From the NCBI GenBank assembly GCA_035582835.1, contig JAYKAV010003060.1, positions 8,852 through 72,851 of the forward strand: a stretch of DNA of 64,000 nt, given 5' to 3'. The notes under the pieces were generated by a model. That model was not told the DNA's origin and ran no database searches. It saw only the letters and a program-made list of their open reading frames with translations. This DNA is from Phoebastria nigripes (Eukaryota; Chordata; Aves; Procellariiformes; Diomedeidae). The position numbers and the translations under genes were made by a program. Below are positions 51,420-62,973 of this stretch, piece after piece. Position 1 is the first letter of the stretch. Every line of letters begins with the position of its first letter.

Positions 51420-52900
51420 TAAGCCTCATCTTAAAAGTAGTTTAGGTTTTTTGCTCCTCTTATTCTAACTGGAAAGGATGTTTCAGAATCTCACCATTGT
51501 GAAAATTAGGAACCATCTTCTACTATTTAGCTTATGTTTATGTTTGGCCAATTTATATCTTTTTTTTTTTTCTCATAGGACAATATTATTTTTTATCTTG
51601 CATAGCCTTTCCTCTCTCTTAGGTTAAATCCCTGATGTATCTATATCTCTTTTTGCCAGTCCTTAGATACAGGCTCTCCGTTCCACAAAATCCTCATAGC
51701 AATTTTCCTCATTAATTGCAGTTTGACTTCATCTTTCTTGAACCGGAGGGCTCAGTCCTGAAGTTCAGAGTATTTAGAGTGAAATGTCGCCTGTGCATTG
51801 TACAGTAGCACTAATATCTTCCTCATTCTGCTGGGAAAATCTGTTCTGATACAATCTATGTTTTTTTGGAAGACTGCATTAGAAAGGCAATTCGGTGACG
51901 TCCTGGTTGTACCTGTTCTCAGGTACTGTTGTGCTGGTTGTCTGGCACATGACACGTACCTGACTTAGCCAGCAAGTCTGCTGTGGCAGGCTCAGAAGAG
52001 CAGCAGGCTAGTACAACTGCCCACCGGCCATCTGACATCTGCAGAAAGCGGTCTGTAACATCTCGCTGTGATTACCACCCAAGGCCGCCTCTCCCATGCC
52101 ATTTCGGGCGCCTGATCACCCACTGCAGAACCGCAGCTTGTAATTCATCTGCAAATGCATGAGTGTGTTTTCTGAATGCTGAACTTCTCTTACCTCAGCC
52201 TTCAAGGTCACCTCATTCTTTCTGTGTTCAAAGCCTCCTTGCTTTAATATTATCTTCCAGCTTGGTTTCATTAGCAGATTTCCTCAGATAAGTCCAGATT
52301 TTTGTAAAAAAAAAAAAAAAAAAAAAAAAGAAAATATTTAACAAGTCAGTGGTCCCTCCACCCTGGTACTTCCCTTTCAAAGCTCCTAGTTGTCACCTCC
52401 TCTTTAGCATAATCCATCTTTGCCTTTCAGTGCCTTTAGGCATCCCACCTTCTCCAACAGCATAAACAATTGCCCATTGGCATGGCACGGAAGGCTTTGC
52501 TCAAGTCCATAGAGGTGACATCTATGGCATTTCCCTTTGGAAGCTCGGTTTCCTAAATGAAGGTACCAGGTGAACATGGCATGTGTATATGTACCTTGTA
52601 TAAAACCAAGCTGCATTTCTCCGCACTTACTCCTGTCTGGTTTTCCTTCAAATTTTGTTTTGAAGTCCTGCATGCTACAGAGACAAAAATTGTGGTTCTT
52701 GTTTACCCAGAGCACTTTCTCCTTCCCTTCAGCCCTGCCTAAATACAAGTCCAAATGCACTGTTCTGGTTACCCCAGCTTGGTTGAAAGGCCACACTAGG
52801 CTTGAAAACTAAAAACTCTTGTGATTTCAGACTGCTATTTCTTTCAGACTCCGGGGATGGTTCCATTTTCCTTTGGGCTGAAGATTTTTATACCTCCAGC
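51420..52900 (-). repeat. Ancient CR1/L3-type LINE relic
   Basis: Read on the minus strand, scattered blocks match the layout of old amniote CR1/L3 elements as I remember them. Complements of AACTGGAAAGGATGTTTCAG, CAATCTATG...AGACTGCATTAG, and AAGGCTTTGCTCAAGTCCAT ...ACATCTATGGCATTTCC occur in the expected order. It is much more decayed than the three avian CR1 copies. The limits are approximate. Confidence 0.55.
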
Positions 52901-53439
52901 ACTTGCTATGCTAAATTAAAAGTTCTGTCACTTTTGGGGTTTGGTTTTTGTTTTTTTTTCTCTGAAAGGTGTGATGTAGTTCATCTTCAAGCCTTAGACT
53001 TCCAGCAGGAGTTAATTGACGGCAGTTGTACATCTGGGCTGTGCAGACTAGAGTATCAGAGTAGACTCTTTAAGTTAAACTCCTCTGTGCATCCGTCCAA
53101 GAGACCTGGGCAATTCAGCCTGCCCACCTGGCAGCTCCGCACCCACAGCTCCTCCCGAGCCGAGTTCTGGGGCCCGTGCACCTGGCCACTCTCTGGGAGA
53201 CACATCCCAGGGCTCATTGATTACGAACTACCTCGATGGTATATTGACAAATGCAGCAAGCAATGCAGAGTTACCAAAATCATTATTTAATAGTTCACTA
53301 TAAATGTATCCTCTCTTCTGCACTTTGTACCAGCCCAAACCAAACCAATGAATCATGTTTGGATCTGAAAATGTTGTGTCTTTCCTGAACAACCTTCCTG
53401 TTTTACAGTAGATATATGGGTCACTGTGTACACTACGCT

Positions 53440-53972
53440 CATGGTAGTGAGCTGAAAACAAGTTTAATAACTCAGTCTACTAGGTATCTTACAAACCATA
53501 AGGAAAACTTTATACAAGTTATATACAAACTGAAGATAAAATATCACTCCTAACTATTTGTCTGTGCTATAAATTACAAGATTACAAATATTTATGTATT
53601 CTCTAGTAACTGTACAGGTTGTCTACAAACTGTCAGAATAATATAGATATATGTACAAGTATATGCAAATAGAGTTAATATTACCTGCTGCTTCAACTCT
53701 GTGGGTAGGCTGTCAGCAAGGTATGAAATAAGAAAATCTGTGTGATTTTAGCCTCCACGTATGTACATAAATACATGTATGTACTATATATATACAAAGA
53801 TGCATAAAGACTAACATGCCCATTCCAAAACTTAGAACAAAGCCATATATAGTAAATCCTTCTTAAGGTATACAGAAGTATCCTTCTGTCTTCATGCTCA
53901 TCACTGTGTCTGCATTCATCTTCTGTAAGTGATGTTGTGTTGCTGGAGGATATTATATTTAGAAAATTAAAT
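53440..53972 (-). other. SLC26A3: SLC26A3 3' UTR
   Basis: AT-rich DNA downstream of the SLC26A3 stop on the minus strand. An ATTAAA on that strand at 53462-53467 is the nearest poly(A) signal candidate; another lies at 53286-53291. About 530 bases fits the short human 3' UTR. Confidence 0.5.
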
Positions 53973-53996
53973 CTAAAATTTTGTTTCTGTTGGAAT
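53973..53996 (-). CDS. SLC26A3: SLC26A3 exon 21, coding part
   Basis: Encodes IPTETKF and TAG after the acceptor TTTCCTACAG. Human ends VPVETKF, so the PDZ-binding end is conserved although the previous exon is divergent. Confidence 0.9.
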   Translation of the reverse strand: MPTETKF

Positions 53997-56900
53997 CTGT
54001 AGGAAATAAAAGGAAATAAATGTCACCCTCTGTAAGGAATAGCCAGGTTAGGTGCCCTCTGGTGAGTGAGATGTATGAATTTGCTCGTCTAAAGCGTTTG
54101 TGTGGGAAGACTGTGGTCCGACATTTTTTCCTTATGGGGTTGCCATGTGCTGGATACTGCCTTTCTCTTCAAGTCCGTGATGAAAAGCTGTGTGTGTCCT
54201 GTTCTTATCCCTGTCTCCAGACTCCCCTTCTGCCTGAGACATTTAGATAAATGCGACCAATACTGATGTGTCTGCCACACGGACATGCTACCAGTGAGCT
54301 CCTCATGGGGGAACCATGGTGGACAGGCAAGGAGACCAGGTGAGAGCCTGGTGAGATGGCCTTTGCCCACCTTCCCTCTGCAGACTCTCAGTGTGCAAGG
54401 CAAGGCTTGCGAGCAGAGCCCCACATGTCTTACTCCTGTAAGGCTTTGCCTTAAGTCAAGTCCCATTAATAAGCTGTCTGGATGCTTTCTGCTCTGGGCT
54501 GACACAAGAGCTCAGGGATGAAGATGCTTTTGTTATCTGACCTAGCAGTTCCCGTGAGCGGCTTTTGGGCCTGCGTTTCCTACAGCTGGAGTGCCGCTAC
54601 CGGAGACAGGAGTCTTACCGTGCACTCCCGGCTGCGCAGTCCGTCGCTGGGGATGATGATATAGTCGTTGCTGCTCCCCTTCTCCTGCAATGAACACAAG
54701 AAGTTGAGGGTTAGGAAATGGATTGCTTCTTTTTTTCTTTTTTTCCTTTTTCACATTGAGGAAGGTCTTGCTTTTTAAATCTCTGGAACATGTTGGGAAG
54801 TTGACCTGGAAGGAAGGAAGCTCTCACTTGTCAGCCCTTTATGGCTCCTGCCAGGTCTTCAGGTCAGTGCAGAAGAGCTGGGCCAGTTCAGCTAAGTGGA
54901 TTAGACAGTTTCCAGGCGAGTAGCATTCTGGGTTTGGTACTTTTAAACTGATTTAACATATGCGGGATCCTTTCTTGTTCTTGATTTAAGAACACTCCCA
55001 GAAAGGTCAACACCAAATTTGGCTGTACTAATTTATCTGCACTACTTTAGCACTCCTTTTGAAGGCAGACATGCCTGGGAAGCCTACATGCAAGCAGCAT
55101 CAAGTCTGCCTTGCAAAAGCNACTGCAGCGTATGCAGCAGTCCCCGCCGGATGGGTGATGACAGAGGAAGGCTGATGGATGGGCCGGGATTTNGCCCCCG
55201 CACCACGGTCTTCCCAAGGAGGTGGCTTCAAGTGAAGTCCATGGCCGGGCCAGTCTCCAGTGGGAACTATTCACTCCTTTCACTAGTGGTTTGCCAGGCA
55301 CCTGGACCAGGGACCACTCATACTCTCCAAATTTATTGGAGACCAGCTGAGTTTTAATCATCAACTTTTTTAATATAGACATGGTATAGAGCACATGGCT
55401 AGCTATGCAGAGCACGCTTGGGTGCCTGTGAGTAATGTAAAGGCACTAAAGTAGCAAAAGATGAAAACTGTAGTGTTACCTCAGCGACCTTTAATTTGGG
55501 GGAGCTGGCTATGTCTTTCTTCAGCAAAATGTGTAAAACCGCATCATGAATGGTGAGGAAAAACATGGATGGCTTGATCTCCTCGTCAAAAAATGCACAT
55601 CTCTCCAGTTTGTCCAGGAAGCCCTCTGTGAGGGAACAAAAACCAAGCACAAAGTGACCCGCAGGCCTTGAAAATGATGAAATAGTGTATCTACTGAGTG
55701 AACACAGGAATTTCTGCTATACTGCACTGTTTTATTTATTGGAGCAGATGGGTTCCTCTTTACTGATGTGGAGAGGATGGGATATAGACGCCCATCAGTA
55801 CTGGCCTGCTCGATGCCAGGCAGAAAGGAATTTGAGCCCTGTTTCTTTTTTAATGCCTAACCCAGGCTGCCCAACAGTGGGTCTGGCAGCCCAGAGCTGT
55901 ACAGCACAGCGGTGGCCGTAGGTAAAACGAGCCGTCGTGCACGGTCCCAGCCCGCTGGGGACAGCATGGGAGGGATGACGCATCCGCTCAGCTGGATCTG
56001 TTTGCTATCCAAGACTGGAAAGTAAAACTGGGGTGATCCTCCACAGCCATGCTCGGTGGTGGACAGGGAAGGCAGTGGGATGAGGCATCCACGGTGATGC
56101 TGATGGAAAGGTAAGAACTCACCATGTGCCCCTGCAATGTAAATGTCGATGTCGATCCGGACAAATTCTTTCAAAGTCTGTTAAACCAGAAAGAGGCACC
56201 ATTTAGATACTGCTATTTTTGCTGATAACAGCCATTATGGTGATTAGCCATGGCAAATAAACAAATCACTTTAAGGTATTTAAGATCTATGATGGTAAGC
56301 AGCTCTAAACTCAAACTCAGCTGCACCTAGAGGCAGGATGGTCTCTTCACATGGCAGCGGCCTGGGATGACTGATCCTTTTGAAAAGGGGCAGTATTAAA
56401 TACATTTAGCCCACAGTGAAAAATATATTCTTTCATAAATTGTATGACTTTATTGTACCTACTTGACACATGATGAAACTAAGACTCCAAAAGGTTCTGG
56501 GGAGTTTTTTACAACTGGGAATTTGAGCAGAACTACAGTTCCCACTGACATGGTGGGTGTTTAGTTCCTATGGCAATAGATTTACACACCCTGTGTGGCT
56601 GTAGACAGTTAACTTTAGCTACTACTGTTTGAAAATATTGTTCCTACTGCTTTGTTCAAGGTCATCCCGGGAAGCGAGAACAGAAGCAGAAATGAAACTC
56701 CAACGCTCCAACTCCCAGCCCAGTGTTTAAAGACGTATTTTATATGTTAATTTATGTAAAGCTTCCCAAAATCTTACCAGGTGAAGAAAGGGTGCCACAG
56801 CCAACACTCTGCTTCCAAGAAAATTTAGGTTAATTATTTAATCCTTTTGCTAAACATTTTCAATGGAAAATGTACATTAAAATTCACATAAATGCAAAGG

Positions 56901-59900
56901 TTGCCACTGACTTTCCAGTCCATATAGGAATACCTTTAAGAAGCAGGCTAGAAACACAGAATAGAATCACAGAATGGTTTGGGTTGGAAGGGACCTTTAA
57001 AGGTCATCTAGTCCAACCCCCTGGAATGGGTAGGGACATCTTCAACTAGATCAGGTTGCTCAGAGCCCTGTCCAACCTGACCTTGAACACTTCCAATGAT
57101 AGGGCATCCACAACTTCTCTGGGCAACCTGTTCCAGTGTCTCACCACCCTCATTGTAAAGAATTTTTTCCTTATATCTAATCTAAATTTACCTTCTTTCA
57201 GTTTAAACCCATTGCCCCTTGTCCTGTTACTACAGGCCTTGGTAAAAAGTCTCTCTCCATCTTTCTTATAAGCCCCCTTTAAATATGGAAAGGCCATAAT
57301 AAGGTCTCCCTGGAGCCTTCTCTTCTCCAGGCTGAACAACCCCAACTGTCTCAAGCCTTTCTTCATAGGAGAGGTGTTCCAGCCCTCTGACCATTTCATG
57401 GCGCTCCTCTGGACCTGGTCTAACAGGTCCATGTCTTTCTTGTGCTGAGGACTCCAGAGCTGGACGCAGTACTGCAGGTGGGGTCTCGCCAGAGCAGAGT
57501 AGAGGGGCAGAATCACCTCCCTCGACCTGCTGGCCACGCTTCTTTTGATGCAGCCCAGGGTACGGTTGGCCTTCTGGCAAGCACATATTGCCAGCTCATG
57601 TCCAATTTTTCGTCCACCAGTATCCCCAAGTCCTTCTCTGCAGGGCTGCTCTCAATCCCTTCATCCCCCAGCCTGTACTGATACTGGGGATTGCCCCAAC
57701 CCAGGTGCAGGACCTTGCACTTGGCCTTGTTGAACTTCATGAGGTTCACATTGGTCCACTCCTCAAGCCTGTCAAGGTCCCTCTGGGTGCCATCCCTCCC
57801 CTCAAGCGTATCCCTCAAGTGTAACTACATTCATATGTTTTTCTTTCATATGATCACTGTTCACCTTGTGAATTAGAATTACCTTTTGGAGGACTCTCAT
57901 GGCAGAAAAATCGAGGAAGGACACTGCTGAGAAATCCAGAATGATGCTGTGGATGTCGACCCGGGGCACAGTGATGCCAGGGGGGAGGTCAGCACCCCAG
58001 CTGATCTGAATGGGCAAGTCTGTCATGTTGGTGGGCTGGTCCAGCTCCTCTATCCTGTTGTTGTCTAATTCTTCATCTGACTCGTGTGTGTGGTTAGCCA
58101 TGCAAATCAATCCTTTCTGTGTTGACAAAGAAAAGTGTCGTAATTAATACTTATTTTTAAGACCCAGCCGGGGTAGTAGTGCATCTTACGTAAGGGCAAT
58201 AGTGGTGGCAATGCAAAGCTGATGCACCCATGAGATGGAGCAGGACCCACCTGCACTTCACACTAGAAAAAGTTCTGCCTCTCCCTCATCTGGAGGAGAT
58301 TGGAAATGTTGGCTTTCCTCTCATCAATCATTTAATCATCATCATCATAATCAGTTAATGATGGCCTTTTACTGTTCCCCGAAGTCAACAAAAAGCATGC
58401 AGGATTTGGGCTGAGAGAAAACTAGCTTTATCCTACCATTAATGCAGCATGAACATCACCTCTGTGGGATCTGATCTTGCCATTTGATGCCAAACAAAGC
58501 TCCAGTGGGGACATACAAGCTCTGCCTAAGGTAAAGCTATAGGTCTCTTGCTGTGAGAGCCATTTAAAATCTTATTTTTGAAATGTGTTTATGTCATGAA
58601 GTGGCAACTTGGGGAATAGCATATCTAATTAGGACAGGAGGCTGTGAGGCAGTTCTCTGCCACTTCAAGCCAGGGAGCTGGTTGCTTAACCCTCCTGGGT
58701 GGAGTGGCCTTACATACAGGCGTCATTTGCAGCTCTCCTTTCTTCAGCATCTTTCTGATCTTCCTTAGAGCTTTATTGCGTTTCCTCAGGACTCTCAGTG
58801 GGTTGAAGCCAACCTGCAGAAACAGCACTTTGAATAATTAAAAAAAACCAAACCCAGTGACCCCAGGGGAAGGACACAGCATCTCATGTGGCTTTTCTTT
58901 ACAGTCATGATGAGCATGGTTTGGACTTGATGTTGCCTACCACTTTTCACCGATTCAAGCAAGGGCTCTTTTTCCTGGTTGGGAAGACATCTACAGGTAT
59001 GACTACAAACCAGGCAGGCCCATCTGTGCCAGCTTTAGGAGACGAGCATGGACAGTATTATAGCAGTGATGATGCTGTAGCACAGGCCAGTAACTCCAGC
59101 AGGCTGGTACAGTGCTGGCTAGCCCAGAGCTTGTCCTACTCATCTTTGTTATGAGATGGCCACCCAGGCTACCGAGATCAGAGAGCTCACAGGTTGTATC
59201 TGCTCTGTGCCACCTGACTGCGGTGTGGGCCCTATACACATCGTTTTGTTTTCTTGAAGAAGAAAACCAAAGTTAATCATGCTGGCTGCATATGTCTCTT
59301 GAACCCGTTAGCTGGTTTTAACAAAATAAGACAGCAGGTAAATCAGGCTAATAAGGGCTACAAAAATGCTAAATTCCTGCAAGTCTTCTGACTCTTCTAT
59401 CTAGTGGGTGGAGGAGAGTGGTGTTAGAAGTGCCGGTATTTGTAAAGAAAGATAGCGGTGTGACCATCTGCACTCACAGAAATAACCCTTCAGGCTCTTC
59501 TGAGGTGAAAGCCAACACACGGAGACCCAAACGTGCTGGATTCCCTGGTTCCTCTGCCAGTTTCAGTCCCTCATCTGAACAATGAATGGCTCATTACCAG
59601 TGCTCAGGGTAGCCACTGCTTATTGACTCCCCCGTAAGAGCAGCAGGAAGGGGAGGTTATGGGTGCAAGTTCGGTTCAGTCTGGGGATGGCAGGCCTCTC
59701 TGGCATGGTGAGGACTCAGGGGTCCTGGCTCTCTGTGCTGGTTATGGAAAGACTGGCTGCCTTCGCCCAGTTTGTCATGGAAGAAATTAAAACCTCTTTG
59801 ATAGTGTGATTTCATTCAGCTTTTCTTCTGACTGTTGAGGTTACGTTCTTTGGGGCAAGATGAGTAAACTAGCATTTATTGGGTGTAAATAATATAAATG

Positions 59901-62900
59901 CTAATAAAATAAAATAATGTCCCTTTATATTATCTCTCTTTGCAGTACTTTTTTCTAAAGAACTTAAAATATATGTATGCACATTGTTATGGTATAAGTT
60001 CAGCACAAGTCAGGCTGTTCTCTTTCTCAGAGGTACGTGTGTATATATGGGATTACAGTAGCAGAAACGATATTTTAATAATTCATGAAAAAATCATCTT
60101 TGAACTGTGGACTGACTGCATATATAGTAATTATTGGGAAATTGTATTCACCTTTAACATGTCATGCAACTCGTGTTCAGAATGACAGCCCCAGACACTT
60201 ACAGCAGTGATGAGTTTCTCTCTGAAGAATTCAATATTAGCGAAGAAGATAGGAGATGAGCATCTGAAAATCTTCACTCCCTCTGGCTCATAAATCTGTA
60301 CAATGAAGCAAAAGTGTCAGTAACGACGTCTGCTATAGAAACACAAACGCAGCAGGTAATAAAAGAAGCATTTCTTACGTCAGTGTAATCCTTCCTGTTT
60401 CTGTAGATGTTACTTCTCCCAACATTAACCAAAACGGTGCAGCTTGGACTGCGAACAAACACACACACACAATTATTTGTACCCCGTACCGAAACCTGGC
60501 AGAAGGGAAGGATCAGAGAAAGCAACCTCAGCTGCGGTGGCAGACTGAAGCGGGACCCCACAACCAAGGGTTTACGCCTGTAAAGGATTTTTCCACACAC
60601 GGTTGCCGGACTGACCCAGGCATGGGGCTGTTGGCCTTCTCTGTGCAGGGGGAGTTAATTCATAACAGGAGGCCCTGAGATATCATCGCGTCCAACAAGT
60701 ACTCACATCTGGGAGCGGATCACCACGGTCAGCAGCTGGAACGCCACGGCGGTTGCTAGCCCAATATCCAGGCCAAGAAAAACGGCAGCTAAGAAAGACA
60801 CCACCCATATAACCTGTAACGAGCAGGTGGACGGTAGCAGTTACGAGCATGTCAAGGACCTGGCTCGTGAGCCCAGGGTGGGAGCAGCAACAGATCTCAG
60901 CTCTGGTCCAGGCTGTCCATCTGCCTTTGGTGAGGGGTTTCATGTTACTAGTTTTTTCTCTTGTAAAACATAGCCAGACTCACCAACTAGCAACAGGGGG
61001 TGTTTCTAGGGATAACAATTTCTATGCAATAAAGGCTTAGAATAATAGAAGTGTGGATATTCTATAGGTTCACTAAATGCTCAATAAAAATCCAGCAGAA
61101 AGGCATGGTTACAAGTAAACCAGGATCCAGGTAAAGCTGAGAGTTGTAAATGTGCTTTGGGTATCAAAACAGGCAAATGTAGGTGCTGTGAATGTATATG
61201 TGACTGATAAGCACAAACAACTAGATAATACTGAGTATTTTTTAATGACGGATCCCAAAGCATTTTCACGTGGTAAATAACTGTTTGGTCACTGAGAAAA
61301 CTGAGGCCTGCAACTATTTGGGAACACAAGGAATTGGCTGATGAGGAACCAGGAGCCTAAATTTTCTGAGTGTTAGAGGTAAGCAGTCCTGCCCTCCAGC
61401 CAGAAGCTTTGCCATTTGGAGTAAACCCTTCAAGCCATGGTCGTCACTTGTTTTATTGCTGTGTAACCTGCACCCAATGTGCTACATGAGTGTGAGAAAG
61501 TGTCCCTGAATGTCTAGCTAATGCAGTGGGTATTTAGATATTTTCTGTAACTTCTTTCTATATTTGATTTATATAATAAACTGTATTTTAATAGATTTTG
61601 ATGAAATGGGTGAAAATCAACATCTCCAAGAGATGTTAGGAGAGAGAATTGACTCAAAATAGGTGGGACAAAATGGAAAACATGAGCAAGGGGTATAAGA
61701 GTAAAAAAGGCATGCCACTATTGTACTTTCCATTTAGTGAAGTAAGGCAGGTGTAAAAATAAAGATAACCTGTAAGCGAATTTGCGTAACGGATGACTTT
61801 CCCAGACTGCTTCATTCCTGAATGCTTGTGAGACTCAACTTACACAGTCATACTTGTCCTTCCTCCATAGGATGCCTACTTCCTTGAACTGCATGAGCAT
61901 TCCTTTCAAGTTGCCAAGAGCCAAAGATGCAAGGACTGACTGTTAAAAAGACCAAAATACATGTTGAATTTTAAAGCAAGCAAAGCAAATGTTGAACATT
62001 AAGACTTAGCAGGTCATACAAATAGGGCCAAAGTGCAGCTGAAAGGCCAGGCAGCTCCTCATGGTGTGTTGCTGCTGCGAGTCGGGGTGCCCCATCCATC
62101 ACACTGGACCCTCCCTAGCCGTGGTGCAGCACAGGTGTCTGACTTGAGGCTGCAAATCCCACTTATTTTTGGCACCTAAAAGCTGGTGCTGTGGTGTTTG
62201 GTGTTTGGGCACATGCATTCCCTTTGAGGGATCAGATGTAGTGGTCCTCTCTGTCGTGATCTGGGAAGAAGAACCAAGCTTTGCAAAATCCTGTTTGGCT
62301 CCCACTGAAGCCTATGGACACTCCCAATGACTCCAAGAGCAGCCCTGTCTTTGGCAAGCAGGAGGAAGCACTAGGTGAAACCAGTGAATACCTTCTGTAA
62401 TGGTGCCAGGAGAAACCCAATGGCTAAGATCACAATCAAGACGATGACAGCTGAGATAATGCCAGCAATCTGCATGAGAGAACAATTCCACCATGAATAA
62501 GTGCCTGAAGGCATTATGGTCATCCAGGAAAAAAGAGAGCTTTCTTGCATTAAATGCCATCATGATCTGTTTTCTATACCTGTGTTTTGCCTCCTGTGCT
62601 CTCCTGCACACCTGATCTTGACAGAGCAGTGCTGGCAGCAAATCCTTTGAATGATCCACCAACTATATTACTCAGCCCAAAAGCAATTAGTTCCTGAAAT
62701 AAAAACAAAAGAGATACTGTTCTTGGCAATAGTTCATGACAGTTATTCACAGGGCAAAGTATTCCTAAAATGACTTATTTCCTGTTGACGAAGGCACTGT
62801 ATTGACTTCTGTGTTATCTACCTACCTGGTTGCCGTCTATTGGGTAGTCATGCTTGATGGAATACACTTTAGCCACGGAGAAGGCTACTGCGAACCCAAC

Positions 62901-62973
62901 GATTGCGATGGAAATGCTGTCACCGATACACTTTTGTAGGACACCTACATCAGGTGCAACAGGCGCTTGAAAT
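53973..62973 (-). CDS. SLC26A3: SLC26A3 / DRA chloride-bicarbonate exchanger (exons 9-21, partial at the right edge)
   Basis: Thirteen exons on the minus strand join in frame into 441 complete residues plus stop, the C-terminal part of a protein of 764 aa in human. DRA exchanges luminal Cl- for HCO3- in the apical membrane of intestine. Visible parts are the later transmembrane helices (exons 9-13, including [18 protein letters not shown]), the linker (exon 14), the STAS domain (exons 15-19) and a divergent tail. The tail ends ETKF, the class I PDZ-binding motif known from human DRA. All introns are GT-AG. SLC26A3 rather than another SLC26 is chosen from [35 protein letters not shown], the ETKF end, and the position next to CBLL1. 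Exons 1-8 and the promoter lie beyond 64000. A CR1 copy lies in intron 17. Confidence 0.96.
54619..54684 (-). CDS. SLC26A3: SLC26A3 exon 20
   Basis: 66 nt reading [20 protein letters not shown] and then CT, between a CATTGCAG acceptor and a GTAAGA donor. The counterpart of the human ...GGLRNR... region, poorly conserved as expected for this tail. Confidence 0.85.
55480..55625 (-). CDS. SLC26A3: SLC26A3 exon 19
   Basis: 146 nt, equal in length to SLC26A4 exon 19. It encodes [20 protein letters not shown] and [16 protein letters not shown]. The acceptor is CCCTCACAG and the donor GTAACA. Confidence 0.96.
56123..56177 (-). CDS. SLC26A3: SLC26A3 exon 18
   Basis: 55 nt, equal to SLC26A4 exon 18. 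It encodes [18 protein letters not shown]. The acceptor is GTTTAACAG and the donor GTGAGT. Confidence 0.96.
56178..57882 (-). other. SLC26A3: SLC26A3 intron 17
   Basis: 1.7 kb intron, half of which is the CR1 copy above. The remaining 56178-56960 shows no recognisable element. Confidence 0.9.
56961..57820 (-). mobile_element. CR1 LINE 3' fragment in SLC26A3 intron 17
   Basis: The + strand shows the reversed CR1 end (ATAGAATCACAGAATGG, then GGTTTGGGTTGGAAGGGACC). The minus strand encodes two offset pieces of CR1 ORF2 ([20 protein letters not shown] near 57770, then [20 protein letters not shown] near 57480). The frame is broken between them. It is about 860 bases, the longest CR1 copy here, and lies in the same direction as the gene. 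Its 5' end is about 60 bases from the exon 17 donor. Confidence 0.95.
57883..58116 (-). CDS. SLC26A3: SLC26A3 exon 17
   Basis: 234 nt. It encodes the STAS variable loop ([10 protein letters not shown], then [20 protein letters not shown]) and then [20 protein letters not shown]. The acceptor is TCAACACAG and the donor GTAATT. Confidence 0.97.
58117..58717 (-). other. SLC26A3: SLC26A3 intron 16
   Basis: 601-base intron without recognisable elements. It is far shorter than SLC26A4 intron 16, which has gained two LTRs. Confidence 0.9.
58718..58813 (-). CDS. SLC26A3: SLC26A3 exon 16
   Basis: 96 nt, equal to SLC26A4 exon 16. It encodes [20 protein letters not shown] and then [12 protein letters not shown]. 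The acceptor is TTTCTGCAG and the donor GTATGT. Confidence 0.97.
58814..60202 (-). other. SLC26A3: SLC26A3 intron 15
   Basis: 1.4 kb intron. Open frames at 58888-59154 and 59003-59239 have no recognisable domain. No named repeat was seen. Confidence 0.9.
60203..60295 (-). CDS. SLC26A3: SLC26A3 exon 15
   Basis: 93 nt, equal to SLC26A4 exon 15. It encodes [20 protein letters not shown] and then [11 protein letters not shown]. The acceptor is TTGTACAG and the donor GTAAGT. Confidence 0.97.
60379..60448 (-). CDS. SLC26A3: SLC26A3 exon 14
   Basis: 70 nt, equal to SLC26A4 exon 14. It encodes [20 protein letters not shown] and then YTD. The acceptor is TTCGCAG and the donor GTAAGA. A short CA repeat lies about 15 bases upstream (60462-60472). 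Confidence 0.95.
60707..60813 (-). CDS. SLC26A3: SLC26A3 exon 13
   Basis: 107 nt, equal to SLC26A4 exon 13. It encodes [20 protein letters not shown] and then [11 protein letters not shown], the last membrane helices. The acceptor is GTTACAG and the donor GTGAGT. Confidence 0.96.
60814..61843 (-). other. SLC26A3: SLC26A3 intron 12
   Basis: 1.0 kb AT-rich intron without recognisable elements. Confidence 0.9.
61844..61939 (-). CDS. SLC26A3: SLC26A3 exon 12
   Basis: 96 nt, equal to SLC26A4 exon 12. It encodes [20 protein letters not shown] and then RKDKYDC after an ILW step. The acceptor is TTTTTAACAG and the donor GTAAGT. Confidence 0.97.
61940..62391 (-). other. SLC26A3: SLC26A3 intron 11
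   Basis: 452-base intron. The open frames here are spurious. Confidence 0.9.
62392..62469 (-). CDS. SLC26A3: SLC26A3 exon 11
   Basis: 78 nt, equal to SLC26A4 exon 11. It encodes [20 protein letters not shown] and then LAPLQK. The acceptor is CTCATGCAG and the donor GTATTC. Confidence 0.96.
62580..62693 (-). CDS. SLC26A3: SLC26A3 exon 10
   Basis: 114 nt, equal to SLC26A4 exon 10. It encodes [20 protein letters not shown] and then [18 protein letters not shown]. The acceptor is TTATTTCAG and the donor GTATAG. Confidence 0.97.
62826..62973 (-). CDS. SLC26A3: SLC26A3 exon 9 (first exon of the gene inside the window)
   Basis: 148 nt, equal to SLC26A4 exon 9. It completes a glycine codon begun in exon 8, then reads [20 protein letters not shown] and ends [10 protein letters not shown]. 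The acceptor is CTTTCAG and the donor GTAGGT. Confidence 0.97.

Larger units (their letters stand above)
45006..53440. other. Intergenic region between CBLL1 and SLC26A3
   Basis: 8.4 kb without a gene I can support. It holds a solo LTR at 50673-51266, an old LINE relic at about 51420-52900, an A run at about 52306-52329, and perhaps distal CBLL1 3' UTR. The open frame at 52802-53290 (162 codons) has no recognisable domain and partly overlaps the relic. Confidence 0.7.

Noticed and set aside
52802..53290. 162-codon open frame between CBLL1 and SLC26A3
   Set aside because: No domain, overlaps the old LINE relic, and no splice or promoter context.
57046..57818. Reverse-transcriptase-like frames that might be a host gene
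   Set aside because: They are a broken, 5'-truncated CR1 LINE with the standard 3' end, not a domesticated gene.
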